64,000 bases of DNA from Blautia obeum ATCC 29174 (GCF_025147765.1 NZ_CP102265.1:2109001-2173000); one strand, 5' to 3'; shown: positions 53,199 to 62,377, numbered from the stretch's first letter. Notes: generated from the sequence alone by a model not told the origin. Numbers and translations are program-made.

Positions 53199-53996
53199 AT
53201 GAATCAGCAGACAGATAAAGCGATTCTGGTCGTGAGCTTCGGAACCAGCTATGAAGCATCCCGAAAAGCCACTATAGAGAAGATTGAGCAGGACATTAGA
53301 AACGCTTTTCAGGATCATCGGATCTATCGTGCATGGACCAGTAAATTTATCATCTCAATTCTGAAAAAAAGAGATAACTATACGGTTCCGACTGTAAAGG
53401 AAGCTCTTAAACAAATGATCACAGACGGGATCCGGGAGGTGGTTGTTCAGCCGACCCATATCCTGGACGGTATCGAGAATAATATTATGAAAGAAGAAGT
53501 TCTTTCTTATAAAGAATCTTTTGACAAAATCGCATTTGGAACTCCTCTTCTTGCAGATTCGAAAGATGAATCACAGGCAATCAACGCAGTAACAACAGAA
53601 TTTTCTGATCTGAAAGAAACAGAAGCTCTTGTATTCATGGGACATGGAACAACCCATCAGGTAAACACCGTGTATGCAGGACTTGATCAGAAATTCAAAG
53701 AGTCCGCCCACGCCAATGTTTTTATCGGAACCGTCGAAGTTGATCCAACCATCCATGATCTGGTAAAAGAGGTAACATCTTTCCAGCCATCCAAAATCTA
53801 TGTAACACCTTTTATGATCGTAGCAGGCGATCATGCACACAATGATATGGCTGGTGATTCTCCGGATTCCTGGGTATGTCAGTTTGAAAATGCCGGATTT
53901 GAAGTCTGTCCGATCATCAAAGGACTGGGTGAATATCCTGGAATACGCAGGATGTATGTGGAGCATGCACAAAAAGCCATTGATTCCATGAAATAA
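53199..53996 (+). CDS. cbiK: Anaerobic cobalt chelatase
   Basis: 265 residues: ILVVSFGTSYEASRKATIEK, the metal histidines in MGHGTTHQVN and AGDHAHNDMAGD, and FEVCPIIKGLGEYPGI. It inserts Co2+ into sirohydrochlorin, opening the anaerobic cobalamin route from SirC's product. No signal peptide. AGGAGA lies 10 bases before the ATG. It stands apart from the other cbi genes of the window. Confidence 0.94.
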   Translation: MNQQTDKAILVVSFGTSYEASRKATIEKIEQDIRNAFQDHRIYRAWTSKFIISILKKRDNYTVPTVKEALKQMITDGIREVVVQPTHILDGIENNIMKEEVLSYKESFDKIAFGTPLLADSKDESQAINAVTTEFSDLKETEALVFMGHGTTHQVNTVYAGLDQKFKESAHANVFIGTVEVDPTIHDLVKEVTSFQPSKIYVTPFMIVAGDHAHNDMAGDSPDSWVCQFENAGFEVCPIIKGLGEYPGIRRMYVEHAQKAIDSMK

Positions 53997-54025
53997 TATA
54001 TCTATGCAGTAATGTCCTATAAAGC

Positions 54026-54124
54026 AAAAAGGTCTGTACCCATCGGGAATATTTACAGTTTTTCTCTGCCTGTTTACGCAGCATGGAACTGTATCATTCT
54101 CAAAGGTCCAGACCTTTTTCCATA
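54026..54124 (+). terminator. Long-looped hairpin after cbiK
   Basis: AAAAAGGTCTG (54026-54036) pairs with CAGACCTTTTT (54109-54119), with nested ACAGTT/AACTGT and CTGC/GCAG stems. It is possibly bidirectional. Confidence 0.65.
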
Positions 54125-54153
54125 TTCATTTATAATGTACGCTTCTCTTTTAT

Positions 54154-54648
54154 TCAGTTCTCCTGCCTCTTTTTACATATCTGAATTCCCATAAGTAAAA
54201 GCACTGGGAATACGATTGCCGCAAGAATTCCCATTCTCAGATTATTCCCCACACTGCTGGATACAAAACCTGCAAGTGTCGGACCACCGGAGCAGCCAAG
54301 GTCTCCTGCAAGAGCAAGCAATGCAAACATTGCCGTACCTCCACCTCTGATGGATGCCGATGCAATGCTGAATGTTCCCGGCCACATAATTCCAACAGAA
54401 AATCCACAGACTGCACAGGTCATCATCAGCATAACGACCCAGAATATCTTCATGGAGCAGAGTCCTTTAATAGAAAGTCCTTTCTCTCCTTCTTCATGCA
54501 GGGAATAGATCGGGGAAGTCAGAAATACGATTCCATTAAGTACCGGAATGACCGCCCAGATGCGTGCAAGGATTTTCCAGTTTTCTATTCCAAAAGTGCT
54601 GAAGAAAATCGTAGAGATCAGTACCACTCCCACATGTCCCCAGCATTA
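54154..54648 (-). pseudogene. MFS transporter, C-terminal fragment
   Basis: About 160 codons encode four to five membrane segments (KIFWVVMLMMTCAVCGFSVG; GIMWPGTFSIASASIRGGGT; ALLALAGDLGCSGGPTLAGF), as in the C-terminal half of major facilitator permeases. In frame upstream (WGHVGVVLISTIFFSTFG) the reading continues until a TAA at about 54650, without an ATG or ribosome site. The N-terminal half is lost; the break is about 50 bases from the bio promoter. Confidence 0.75.
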
Positions 54649-54700
54649 AACGGTCTTGTTTTAAATCTAAATGCAATTGTAAACTTTTCTATTTTTTTAG

Positions 54701-54729
54701 TTGACATTATCTTTTCTTTCTTTTAAAAT
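54701..54729 (+). promoter_or_regulatory. Promoter of the bio operon
   Basis: TTGACA (54701-54706), 17 bases, TAAAAT (54724-54729). An extra TTGTAAAC half-site lies upstream at 54677-54684. Confidence 0.8.
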
Positions 54730-54760
54730 TGTAAACCATAAAGATTTTGGAGGTTTACAA
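54729..54760 (+). promoter_or_regulatory. BirA operator overlapping the bioY ribosome site
   Basis: TTGTAAACC (54729-54737), 14 bases, GGTTTACAA (54752-54760): a perfect BirA-type inverted repeat. The right arm overlaps GGAGG and ends at the base before the ATG. Confidence 0.92.
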
Positions 54761-55351
54761 ATGTCAAAGACAAAAACTTTAATCTACTGCAGTCTTTTTA
54801 CTGCGCTGATTGCAGCGGGGGCTTTTATCAAGATCCCGGTGCCGGTGGTTCCTTTTACTTTGCAGTATCTGTTTACGATGCTTGCAGGGCTGCTGCTTGG
54901 TTCTAAACGTGGAACAATCTCTGTCGTTGCCTACATGCTTCTGGGGCTTGCAGGGCTTCCGATCTTCTCTGAGGGCGGCGGTCTCTGGTATGTCTTTAAG
55001 CCGAGTTTTGGCTATATCATTGGATTCTGCCTCGGAACTTACGTGACAGGACGTATCGCAGAACATCTGAAGAAAAAGACGATCTTCCGCTACCTGCTCG
55101 CAAACCTGGCTGGACTTATGATCGTCTATGCCTGCGGCATGATCTACTACTATGTGATCTGCAATTATGTGATCGACACACCAATCGGAATCTGGCCGCT
55201 CATCCTCTACTGCTTTCTTCTTGCAGTACCTGGTGACATCGCTTTAAGCATCCTTGGGGCCATCATTGCCAGACGTGTTCGTCCGGTCGTGATCCAGTAC
55301 CTTTCTGATTCCAATACAACTTTATTACATACGGAGGAGACAGCAAAATGA
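54761..55351 (+). CDS. bioY: Biotin transporter BioY
   Basis: 196 residues, about six membrane segments, with KIPVPVVPFTLQYLFTMLAG and PSFGYIIGFCLGTYVTGRI. It is the substrate-binding S component of an ECF biotin importer. First gene of bioYBDA. The ATG is immediately after the BirA operator. It overlaps bioB by 4 bases. No dedicated EcfAT lies here. Confidence 0.94.
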   Translation: MSKTKTLIYCSLFTALIAAGAFIKIPVPVVPFTLQYLFTMLAGLLLGSKRGTISVVAYMLLGLAGLPIFSEGGGLWYVFKPSFGYIIGFCLGTYVTGRIAEHLKKKTIFRYLLANLAGLMIVYACGMIYYYVICNYVIDTPIGIWPLILYCFLLAVPGDIALSILGAIIARRVRPVVIQYLSDSNTTLLHTEETAK

Positions 55352-56331
55352 ACCCACTTACTTTAGCCCAGGAAATTATTGACGGACGCAGGATCACAAG
55401 AGAGGATGATCTTTCCTTCTTTCTCACCTGCGATCTGGATGAATTATGTGAAGGTGCAGACCGCATTCGAGAAGCCTGTATCGGAGATAAAGTAGACCTC
55501 TGCTCAATCATCAACGGACGCAGCGGCAGATGTCCGGAAGACTGTAAATACTGTGCACAGTCCGCACACCACCACACTTCCTGCGAAGTTTACAATTTTC
55601 TTCCGGAGGAAAAGATCCTTGAAGCCTGTAAGATGAATGAGTCCGAAGGTGTCGACCGTTTTTCCATCGTCACCGCCGGAAAAGCTCTGACAGGAAAAGA
55701 ATTCGACCAGGCAATCCATGCTTACGAAACCATGCACAGAGAATGCAAGATTGACCTCTGCGCTTCCATGGGATTTATTTCTGCCGAACAACTTCACCGT
55801 CTTCACGAGGCAGGTGTGACCAGCTACCACCACAACATCGAAACCTCCCGTAGAAATTTCCCGAATATCTGTACCACACACACCTACGACATGAAGATCG
55901 AGACCCTCAAAAAAGTCAAAGCTGAAGGCATGTGTGCCTGCTCCGGCGGTATCATCGGCATGGGTGAGACCTGGGAAGACCGTCTGGATATGGCGATCAG
56001 CCTTGCTGAACTTGGCATCGATTCCATCCCGATCAATGCTCTGATGCCGATCCCAGGAACACCTCTGGAACATCTACCGGAACTTTCTGAGCCGGATATC
56101 CTGCGTACGATCGCCTTCTTCCGCTATATCAACCCGGAGGCAAACATCCGTCTCGCTGCCGGACGCGCACTTCTCACCAACGACGGAGAAACTGCTTTCA
56201 AAGCCGGAGCTTCCGCTTCCATCACCGGAAACATGCTGACCACCGTTGCATGTGCGACGATCCGAAGCGACCGCAAGATGCTCGCTGACATGGGACGTGA
56301 CGTAACTCCTGAATACTGGAAGGAAGTGTAA
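55348..56331 (+). CDS. bioB: Biotin synthase
   Basis: 327 residues, radical SAM: CPEDCKYCAQS holds the CxxxCxxC cluster, and NNIETSRRNF-like HHNIETSRRNFPNIC follows. It inserts sulfur into dethiobiotin. Start ATGA overlaps bioY. Confidence 0.96.
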   Translation: MNPLTLAQEIIDGRRITREDDLSFFLTCDLDELCEGADRIREACIGDKVDLCSIINGRSGRCPEDCKYCAQSAHHHTSCEVYNFLPEEKILEACKMNESEGVDRFSIVTAGKALTGKEFDQAIHAYETMHRECKIDLCASMGFISAEQLHRLHEAGVTSYHHNIETSRRNFPNICTTHTYDMKIETLKKVKAEGMCACSGGIIGMGETWEDRLDMAISLAELGIDSIPINALMPIPGTPLEHLPELSEPDILRTIAFFRYINPEANIRLAAGRALLTNDGETAFKAGASASITGNMLTTVACATIRSDRKMLADMGRDVTPEYWKEV

Positions 56332-56338
56332 AATAAAA

Positions 56339-57037
56339 ATGAGCAAAGCAATTTTTCTCACCGGAACCGGAACAGATATCGGCAAAACCTTTATTGCCGG
56401 ACTAATCGTAAAAAAACTTGCACAGGCAGGCAAAAATCCAGCTTACTACAAAGCAGCCATGAGCGGAAATGACCGCCGGTCAGACGAAAGCCTAATCCCG
56501 GGCGATGCACTTTTTGTGCGACAGATGTCCGGTATCTCACAGCCGCTTGACGAAATGTGCCCTTATGTATATGAAAATGCCTGGTCGCCACACCTTGCAT
56601 CCCGCGTGGAAGGAAATCCTGTTGACCTCGCTGTTGTCCGCGAAGGTTTTGCGAAAGTCGCTGAGAACTATGACTACATCACCATGGAAGGAAGCGGCGG
56701 AATCCTCTGCCCTCTCTGTTTTGATGAGCATAAGATCCAGCTTGAAGATGTGATCCGGGAATTTAATCTTTCCAGTATCCTTATCGCCGATGCCGGTCTT
56801 GGCACGATCAACAGTGTTGTCCTGACTTTCGAATATATGAAGGCACACAACCTTCCGCTTAAGGGTATCATTTTTAATCATTACCATCCGGGGAACATCA
56901 TGGAAGAAGATAATATTTTTATGTGTGAACATATGACAGGGCTTCCTGTGCTTGCGAAGGTACAGGACAATGCCACAGAACTTGAAACAGATGCAGATGT
57001 GCTGAGTGCACTTTATGACGAGGTGAAGATCAGATGA
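56339..57037 (+). CDS. bioD: Dethiobiotin synthetase
   Basis: 232 residues with P-loop FLTGTGTDIGKTFIAG and EGSGGILCPL. It forms dethiobiotin from DAPA, CO2 and ATP. It lies 7 bases after bioB. Confidence 0.95.
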   Translation: MSKAIFLTGTGTDIGKTFIAGLIVKKLAQAGKNPAYYKAAMSGNDRRSDESLIPGDALFVRQMSGISQPLDEMCPYVYENAWSPHLASRVEGNPVDLAVVREGFAKVAENYDYITMEGSGGILCPLCFDEHKIQLEDVIREFNLSSILIADAGLGTINSVVLTFEYMKAHNLPLKGIIFNHYHPGNIMEEDNIFMCEHMTGLPVLAKVQDNATELETDADVLSALYDEVKIR

Positions 57038-58218
57038 TATGGTATCCTTATGAACAGATGAAAACAATGAAAGAGCCTTACAGGATTCTGGATGCAGAAG
57101 GCGTGCATCTCTACACCAAAGACCAGAAGCTGATCGATTCAATTTCTTCCTGGTGGTGCATGATCCACGGCTACAAACATCCGGAGCTGACCGCCGCCAT
57201 CAAAGAACAGGCTGACCGTTTCTGCCATGTAATGCTCGGCGGTCTCACCCATGAACCGGTAGAAAAACTTTCTGATAAGCTTCAGGAATTTCTTCCGGGT
57301 GACCTGGACTACTGCTTCTTTTCTGACTCAGGAAGTGTCGCAGTAGAAGTCTCTCTTAAGATGGCACTCCAGTACAACACCAATCAGGGAAGGAAACGCC
57401 CTCTGGTGCTGGCTCTGGAACATGCCTACCACGGAGACACTTTCAAGGCAATGGAAGTCGGAGATGACGAAGATTATCATTTCGCTTTTGACAAAAAAGA
57501 AGGCGTCGTTCATATCCCGACAGAGATTCCGGCGCTTGAGGATGCATTTGAACTGTATCATGACCGGCTGAACTGCTTTATCGTAGAGCCGCTGCTCCAG
57601 GGCGCCGGCGGCATGCGGATGTATGATATTTCTTTCCTGAAACGTGCCAGAGAACTGTGCAATCAATATGATGTGCTTCTGATTTTTGATGAGGTTGCAA
57701 CAGGATTCGGACGTACCGGAAACCGCTTTGTATCCGACCTTGTCCTTCCGGACATCCTGGTTCTCGGAAAAGCCCTGACCGGCGGTTATATCGGACATGC
57801 TGTCACCGTTGCAAACCACAAAGTCTTTGACACTTTTTATAGTGACGATGACCGCCTTGCCCTGATGCACGGTCCGACCTTTATGGGAAATCCACTTGCC
57901 TGTGCCGTTGCACTTAAGGGAATCGAGATCTTTGAACGAGACGATTATATGAGCAAGATCCGACATATCGAACAGATTTCCCGTCAGGAAATGGAAAATT
58001 TCTCTGACCCGCGCATCAAAGAAGTCCGTATCATGGGCGGCTGTACCTGCGTCGAAGTCCATGATTCAAAGACGCTGGAAGGTTTCCAGCAGTTTGCCTA
58101 TGAACGCGGGGTCTTCTGCAGACCTTTCTTAAACTATATGTATTCCATGGTTCCTTATGTGATCTCCGACGAGGAACTCATTCAGATTTTTGACGTAATG
58201 AAGGACTGGTTTCACTGA
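57034..58218 (+). CDS. bioA: Adenosylmethionine-8-amino-7-oxononanoate aminotransferase
   Basis: 394 residues: SWWCMIHGYKHPELTAAIKE, FSDSGSVAVEVSLKMALQYN, EHAYHGDTFKAMEVGD, LIFDEVATGFGRTG, and PLP lysine in LGKALTGGYIGHAVTV. It converts KAPA to DAPA using SAM. It overlaps bioD by 4 bases. bioF, bioC and bioW are not present nearby. Confidence 0.94.
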   Translation: MIWYPYEQMKTMKEPYRILDAEGVHLYTKDQKLIDSISSWWCMIHGYKHPELTAAIKEQADRFCHVMLGGLTHEPVEKLSDKLQEFLPGDLDYCFFSDSGSVAVEVSLKMALQYNTNQGRKRPLVLALEHAYHGDTFKAMEVGDDEDYHFAFDKKEGVVHIPTEIPALEDAFELYHDRLNCFIVEPLLQGAGGMRMYDISFLKRARELCNQYDVLLIFDEVATGFGRTGNRFVSDLVLPDILVLGKALTGGYIGHAVTVANHKVFDTFYSDDDRLALMHGPTFMGNPLACAVALKGIEIFERDDYMSKIRHIEQISRQEMENFSDPRIKEVRIMGGCTCVEVHDSKTLEGFQQFAYERGVFCRPFLNYMYSMVPYVISDEELIQIFDVMKDWFH

Positions 58219-58235
58219 AACCAGCCCTTCTTCTC
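58201..58235 (+). terminator. Terminator after bioA
   Basis: CTGGTTTCA-C-TGAAACCAG (58206-58224), overlapping the stop codon, then CCTTCTTCTCC. T-run is weak. Confidence 0.5.
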
Positions 58236-58255
58236 CTCAATTCTATTCAACATAT

Positions 58256-58777
58256 CTAACAGCGATTTCTTTTATTAACAAAATAATTCAGGATTCCCCC
58301 ACCAACAATGATCACAACGGCAACTGCCACGACTCTCTTGGCTGCTTCCTGTGGAAGCTGGCTCTTTGAACCAATAGAATCCGAATAAAAGGTCAGCGTA
58401 TAGTCAATCTCATGAGGTGCTCCCATTGCTGTTGTATCTGCGATCACCGGCATTCCTTCATCCATACTGAGCACCGGAATCTCAAAAACAGAATTCATAC
58501 CTTCTTCATTGGTCGGAAGATATTTCTCTCCGTCTACGATCATATAATCATAATTTGAACTGCTCCACTGGATCTGTGCGTAAGCCTGACCATCCTTCAC
58601 AGTCAGAATTGTCGGCGATGTCACACTTGCCTTTCCGCTTCCGCCCTCAAGATCCACCTGAATGGAATATTCTCCATCCTCTTTGTCAATATCCATGCCT
58701 GCCGCCTGACAGATGCAGGAAAAAGCTCCAATGCCGATAAATACAGCAGCAATCAGATTTGAAAGTTTTCTTTTCAT
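58256..58777 (-). CDS. Secreted membrane-anchored protein with NEAT-like domain
   Basis: 173 residues. Signal peptide LSNLIAAVFIGIGAFSCICQ; then GEYSIQVDLEGGSGKASVTS, YDYMIVDGEKYLPTNEEG, and DYTLTFYSDSI, resembling NEAT-type haem-binding domains; C-terminal membrane segment VVAVAVVIIVGGGILNYFV with KRNRC tail. It would be outside the cell at the membrane. Ligand unclear. The ATG has GGAG 8 bases upstream. Neighbour of the cobalamin genes, so tetrapyrrole or iron capture is plausible. Confidence 0.6.
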   Translation of the reverse strand: MKRKLSNLIAAVFIGIGAFSCICQAAGMDIDKEDGEYSIQVDLEGGSGKASVTSPTILTVKDGQAYAQIQWSSSNYDYMIVDGEKYLPTNEEGMNSVFEIPVLSMDEGMPVIADTTAMGAPHEIDYTLTFYSDSIGSKSQLPQEAAKRVVAVAVVIIVGGGILNYFVNKRNRC

Positions 58778-58855
58778 TTCTCTACTCCATTTTTTTCTTT
58801 TTAAATATTGCCAAATTTTATCTATAGAAACTATGATAACACAGCAAATCCTACA

Positions 58856-58884
58856 TTGCAAACACTATACAATTCTAGTATAAT
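58856..58884 (+). promoter_or_regulatory. Promoter of cbiL
   Basis: TTGCAA (58856-58861), 17 bases, TATAAT (58879-58884). A CTGTGAA/TTCACAG hairpin (about 58897-58918) follows in the leader. Confidence 0.75.
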
Positions 58885-58969
58885 AAAAAAGATATGTCTG
58901 TGAATGAGACTTCACAGCATAATGTAAATTTAAGATCATTTCAAAAATGAATTCAGGAGGTTTTTAGCT

Positions 58970-59656
58970 ATGAAAGGTACATTATATGGAGTTGGCGTCG
59001 GACCTGGGGATCCGGAATTAATGACATTAAAGGCAGTTCGCATGATCCGTGAAAATGAGATCATCGCTGTACCTGGTGCAGACGTTAAAGAAACCGTTGC
59101 CTATAAAATTGCAGTACAGGCAGTTCCGGAGCTGGAAGAAAAAGAACTTCTTCCAATCTACATGCCGATGACACATGATGCAAAGGAACTTGAAGAAAAT
59201 CATGCAAAAGGCGCAAAAACTCTGGAAGCCTGTCTTGATCAGGGAAAAAATGTTGTTTTCCTGACTCTTGGTGATCCATGTGTATATTCTACTTTTTCCT
59301 ATCTGCAGCATCGCGTAGAGGCAGACGGATATCACACAGAGCTGGTAAGCGGAATCACTTCTTTCTGTGCTGCAGCTGCACGACTGAACATTTCTCTGTC
59401 TGAATGGAACGAACAGCTTCATATCGTTCCTGCTGTCCATCGTCTTGACAGTGAACTGACAGAATCCGGAAACTACATTCTGATGAAATCAGGAAAGAAA
59501 ATGAATCAGGTAAAGGAAATTCTCGCCAAAAGCGGCCGTGATGTCCTCATGGTTGAAAACTGTGGCATGCCAGAGGAACATATCTATCATGGAGTTGAGG
59601 AAATTCCGGATGATGCCGGCTACTATTCTCTGATCATTGCGAAGGAGCACAAATGA
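58970..59656 (+). CDS. cbiL: Precorrin-2 C20-methyltransferase
   Basis: 228 residues: LYGVGVGPGDPELMTLKAVR, VVFLTLGDPCVYSTFSYLQ, and SGITSFCAAAARL; the C-methyltransferase fold binds SAM. It adds the C20 methyl in cobalamin synthesis. GGAGG lies 12 bases upstream. It overlaps the ABC ATPase by 4 bases. Confidence 0.92.
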   Translation: MKGTLYGVGVGPGDPELMTLKAVRMIRENEIIAVPGADVKETVAYKIAVQAVPELEEKELLPIYMPMTHDAKELEENHAKGAKTLEACLDQGKNVVFLTLGDPCVYSTFSYLQHRVEADGYHTELVSGITSFCAAAARLNISLSEWNEQLHIVPAVHRLDSELTESGNYILMKSGKKMNQVKEILAKSGRDVLMVENCGMPEEHIYHGVEEIPDDAGYYSLIIAKEHK

Positions 59657-60495
59657 TCGAAACAAAGAATCTGACAAAAACATTTGATAATTTTACTGCT
59701 GTGGATTCTCTGGATCTCAAAATTGAGACCGGAGAATTCTTCGGTCTTCTTGGACCGAATGGTGCCGGAAAGACTACGACGATCAGTCTTCTTTCTACGC
59801 TTCTTCTTCCGACTAAAGGAGAAATCCTGATCGATGGACAGAAGCTGACACGAAACCGACCGGATCTCAAGCGTAAGATCAGTGTAATCACACAGGAGTA
59901 CTCCATGCGCCAGGACATGAATATGGACGAGATCATGGAATATCAGGGACGTCTTTATTTCATGCCACGCAAAGAAATCAAACGTCGTACAGAAGAACTT
60001 CTGGAGTTCTGTGATCTGATCAAGTTTCGTAAACGAACAGTCCGTAAGCTTTCCGGCGGCATGAAGCGGAAACTGATGGTATGTCGGGCCCTCCTGACAG
60101 ATCCTGAGATCCTGCTTCTGGATGAACCGACCGCCGGTATGGATGCGCTTTCCCGTCGTCAGATGTGGAATCTGCTCCGCAAATTAAACGGCAAAAACCT
60201 GACCATTCTTCTGACTACTCATTATATGGAGGAAGCTCAGAATCTCTGCAGCCGTGTAGCTCTGATGGACCACGGTAAACTAGAGGAAGTCAATACTCCG
60301 GCCGGACTGATCGACAGTCTTGGAAATTACACCGTTGATGAATTTGCCGGAGACGAAACTCATAGTCATTATTTTCACAGTCGTGAAGAAGCAATTGCCT
60401 ATCTCTCCGGTCTTTCCGGACAGGCTTCTCTACGCGAAACAACGCTGGAAGATGTGTTTGTTGAACGTGCCGGACGACATCTGATGCCATCATAA
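59653..60495 (+). CDS. ABC-2 exporter ATP-binding protein
   Basis: 280 residues: Walker A GPNGAGKT, LSGGMKRKLMV, LLLDEPTAGMD. The C-terminal extension contains HSHYFHSREEA. Linked by ATGA to cbiL and to the permease 14 bases on. Substrate unknown; metal or drug export cannot be told apart. Confidence 0.9.
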   Translation: MIETKNLTKTFDNFTAVDSLDLKIETGEFFGLLGPNGAGKTTTISLLSTLLLPTKGEILIDGQKLTRNRPDLKRKISVITQEYSMRQDMNMDEIMEYQGRLYFMPRKEIKRRTEELLEFCDLIKFRKRTVRKLSGGMKRKLMVCRALLTDPEILLLDEPTAGMDALSRRQMWNLLRKLNGKNLTILLTTHYMEEAQNLCSRVALMDHGKLEEVNTPAGLIDSLGNYTVDEFAGDETHSHYFHSREEAIAYLSGLSGQASLRETTLEDVFVERAGRHLMPS

Positions 60496-60509
60496 GGGAG
60501 GAGCTGGTT

Positions 60510-61241
60510 ATGGGAATTATTACAATTTTATGGGAAAAATGGGTCGAATTTCGAAGAGATTTCTACAAGATCACGCTGGCGGCAATGATTGCCCCACTGA
60601 TGTATCTGGTCGTATTTGGAATGGGAATCCAGACAATCTCACATGGAGAACCTTATCTGAACTTTCTGATCCCGGGTGTTGTTTCACTGACGACAATGAA
60701 TGGAAGCTTTAATGCCATTGCACAGAATCTGAATGTGCAGCGACTTTATGAGAAGGCTTTCGATCAGGTACTGATCTCTCCTACACCGTTATGGCAGTTT
60801 ATTGCCGGTCAGATCATCGGCGGAAGCCTTCGTGGTTTTTATGCAGGTGGCGTTATTCTGGTTCTGACAATGCCGATCGACACCGGACTGATCTTTAACG
60901 GCTGGTCTTTCCTTGTCATGTTCCTGAATGGAGCTGTTTTTTCTGCAATCGGTGTTGTCGTTTCATTCCTTGCCAAAAACCATGCAGATGTACCGCGTTT
61001 TTCGAACTACATCATCATGCCAATGGCATATCTGTGCAATACATTTTTCTCTACAGAAAAGCTTCCTGGTTTTCTTGGAAAATTTATCTCTGCACTGCCG
61101 CTTTCCCAGACAAGTCATATGATCCGAAGCATCTCTGCAGGAGAGGGATTTGCAATGTCGGGAATTGCGATACTTATGACATATCTGATCGTTTTTACAG
61201 CGATTGCATCATGGTTTATCTATAAGAAAAAGAATCTTTAA
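60510..61241 (+). CDS. ABC-2 type permease
   Basis: 243 residues, six membrane segments; MAAMIAPLMYLVVFGMGI-type start, SFNAIAQNLNVQRLYEK, and SAGEGFAMSGIAILM. Pairs with the ATPase. GGGAGG lies 7 bases before the ATG. Confidence 0.9.
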   Translation: MGIITILWEKWVEFRRDFYKITLAAMIAPLMYLVVFGMGIQTISHGEPYLNFLIPGVVSLTTMNGSFNAIAQNLNVQRLYEKAFDQVLISPTPLWQFIAGQIIGGSLRGFYAGGVILVLTMPIDTGLIFNGWSFLVMFLNGAVFSAIGVVVSFLAKNHADVPRFSNYIIMPMAYLCNTFFSTEKLPGFLGKFISALPLSQTSHMIRSISAGEGFAMSGIAILMTYLIVFTAIASWFIYKKKNL

Positions 61242-61276
61242 AAGATAACTGGGAATTCACACAGTAAATATTCCGA

Positions 61277-61313
61277 AGAAAGGACAGTTTCTGCGCCAAA
61301 GCTGTCCTTTCTC
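61277..61313 (+). terminator. Terminator of the cbiL-ABC operon
   Basis: AGAAAGGACAG / CTGTCCTTTCT with a short loop (61277-61312), T-rich tail. Confidence 0.8.
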
Positions 61314-61507
61314 TGAACTTACTGCTGAAATTACCATCTTTTAGGTAGATAGCAAAAATAACACTTGTCTGAGCCATCGGCGAGTTAGCAATTTTTGCGA
61401 ATGCTTTTTGCAGGCAGGTTATATCTTAGTACTTCCGGACTCCGAAGCCTTGTGACTGAACAGATCAGGAAGCTTTTCGTGAATTATATAAATGTGATTC
61501 TAAAGTT
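61314..61507. other. Intergenic region with structured sequence
   Basis: Contains GCAAAAAT...ATTTTTGC (61352-61359 with 61391-61398) and a CTTCCGGACTCCGAAG hairpin (about 61432-61447). No gene or promoter is recognised. It resembles a dispersed repeat, but no second copy is in the window. Confidence 0.4.
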
Positions 61508-62377
61508 CTAATTTTCAGTAGCTAATTCAGAAAGATATCTTTCAAAACAAATTCCTTCATTCCGGTCGGTGCCTTCAACTACCGCATCATGAATCCCCTT
61601 CGCCAGAAACTTCACGGCCCTGTGCACAGAATCCACCGTGTCGATTCCTTTCACCATACCGGCACTCAAAACCGATGCAAACAGATCACCTGTACCGGAA
61701 TAACTGCCACCCTCTTTTGCTGCAGTCACCCAGGTCGTATTGCCATCCTGACAGATCAGGTTTCCTATCTCCTGATGATTCTCCCTCGCAGGAAGATCAA
61801 TTCCTGTAATAACCACTTCCGTATCAAACTCTTTTGAAAGTTCCTTCCCTGTACTTTCTGTGAATTTCAGCAATCTCTCCTCATCCATAAGTGATAGCTC
61901 CTTCCACAATACATGTGCACGCTGTGCGCCATATAATAACAATAGCGCTTCTGTCAGATTTGGTGTTATCACCGTCGCTCTTCTGACCAGAAAACGCATT
62001 TTTTCACAGAGTGCCTCCGTATAAATCGGGTACTCTTCTCCATTATCCCCCATAACAGGATCTATAAGTATCTTTGTGTCTTCTTTTGCAAACTGTTCAA
62101 TAAATTCAACTGCTTTATCGGCCTGACGTGCGTCTGCCAAAAATCCTGTATAGATTCCATCCGGATAAAAATCCATCTTCTTCCACTCTTCCATAATCGC
62201 ATCCATACGATCCGTATAATCATCACAATAATAAGAAGGGAAACCCGTCTGCGCACTTAATACCGCTGTCGGAAGCGGACATGCCTGGATTCCCATAACG
62301 GAAATCACCGGAATTGCTGCAGTAAGAGAACATTTTCCCATTCCTGATAAATCATTTAATACCGCGATCTTTTTCAA
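61508..62377 (-). CDS. Pyridoxamine/pyridoxine kinase
   Basis: 289 residues, ribokinase fold: VLNDLSGMGKCSLTAAIPV, LIDPVMGDNGE, VITPNLTEA and GSYSGTGDLFASVL. It phosphorylates B6 vitamers. Divergent from a PdxR-like regulator 105 bases away. Confidence 0.88.
   Translation of the reverse strand: MKKIAVLNDLSGMGKCSLTAAIPVISVMGIQACPLPTAVLSAQTGFPSYYCDDYTDRMDAIMEEWKKMDFYPDGIYTGFLADARQADKAVEFIEQFAKEDTKILIDPVMGDNGEEYPIYTEALCEKMRFLVRRATVITPNLTEALLLLYGAQRAHVLWKELSLMDEERLLKFTESTGKELSKEFDTEVVITGIDLPARENHQEIGNLICQDGNTTWVTAAKEGGSYSGTGDLFASVLSAGMVKGIDTVDSVHRAVKFLAKGIHDAVVEGTDRNEGICFERYLSELATEN

Noticed and set aside
58885..58969. Cobalamin riboswitch before cbiL
   Set aside because: The leader is only 85 bases with one small hairpin and no B12-box sequence.
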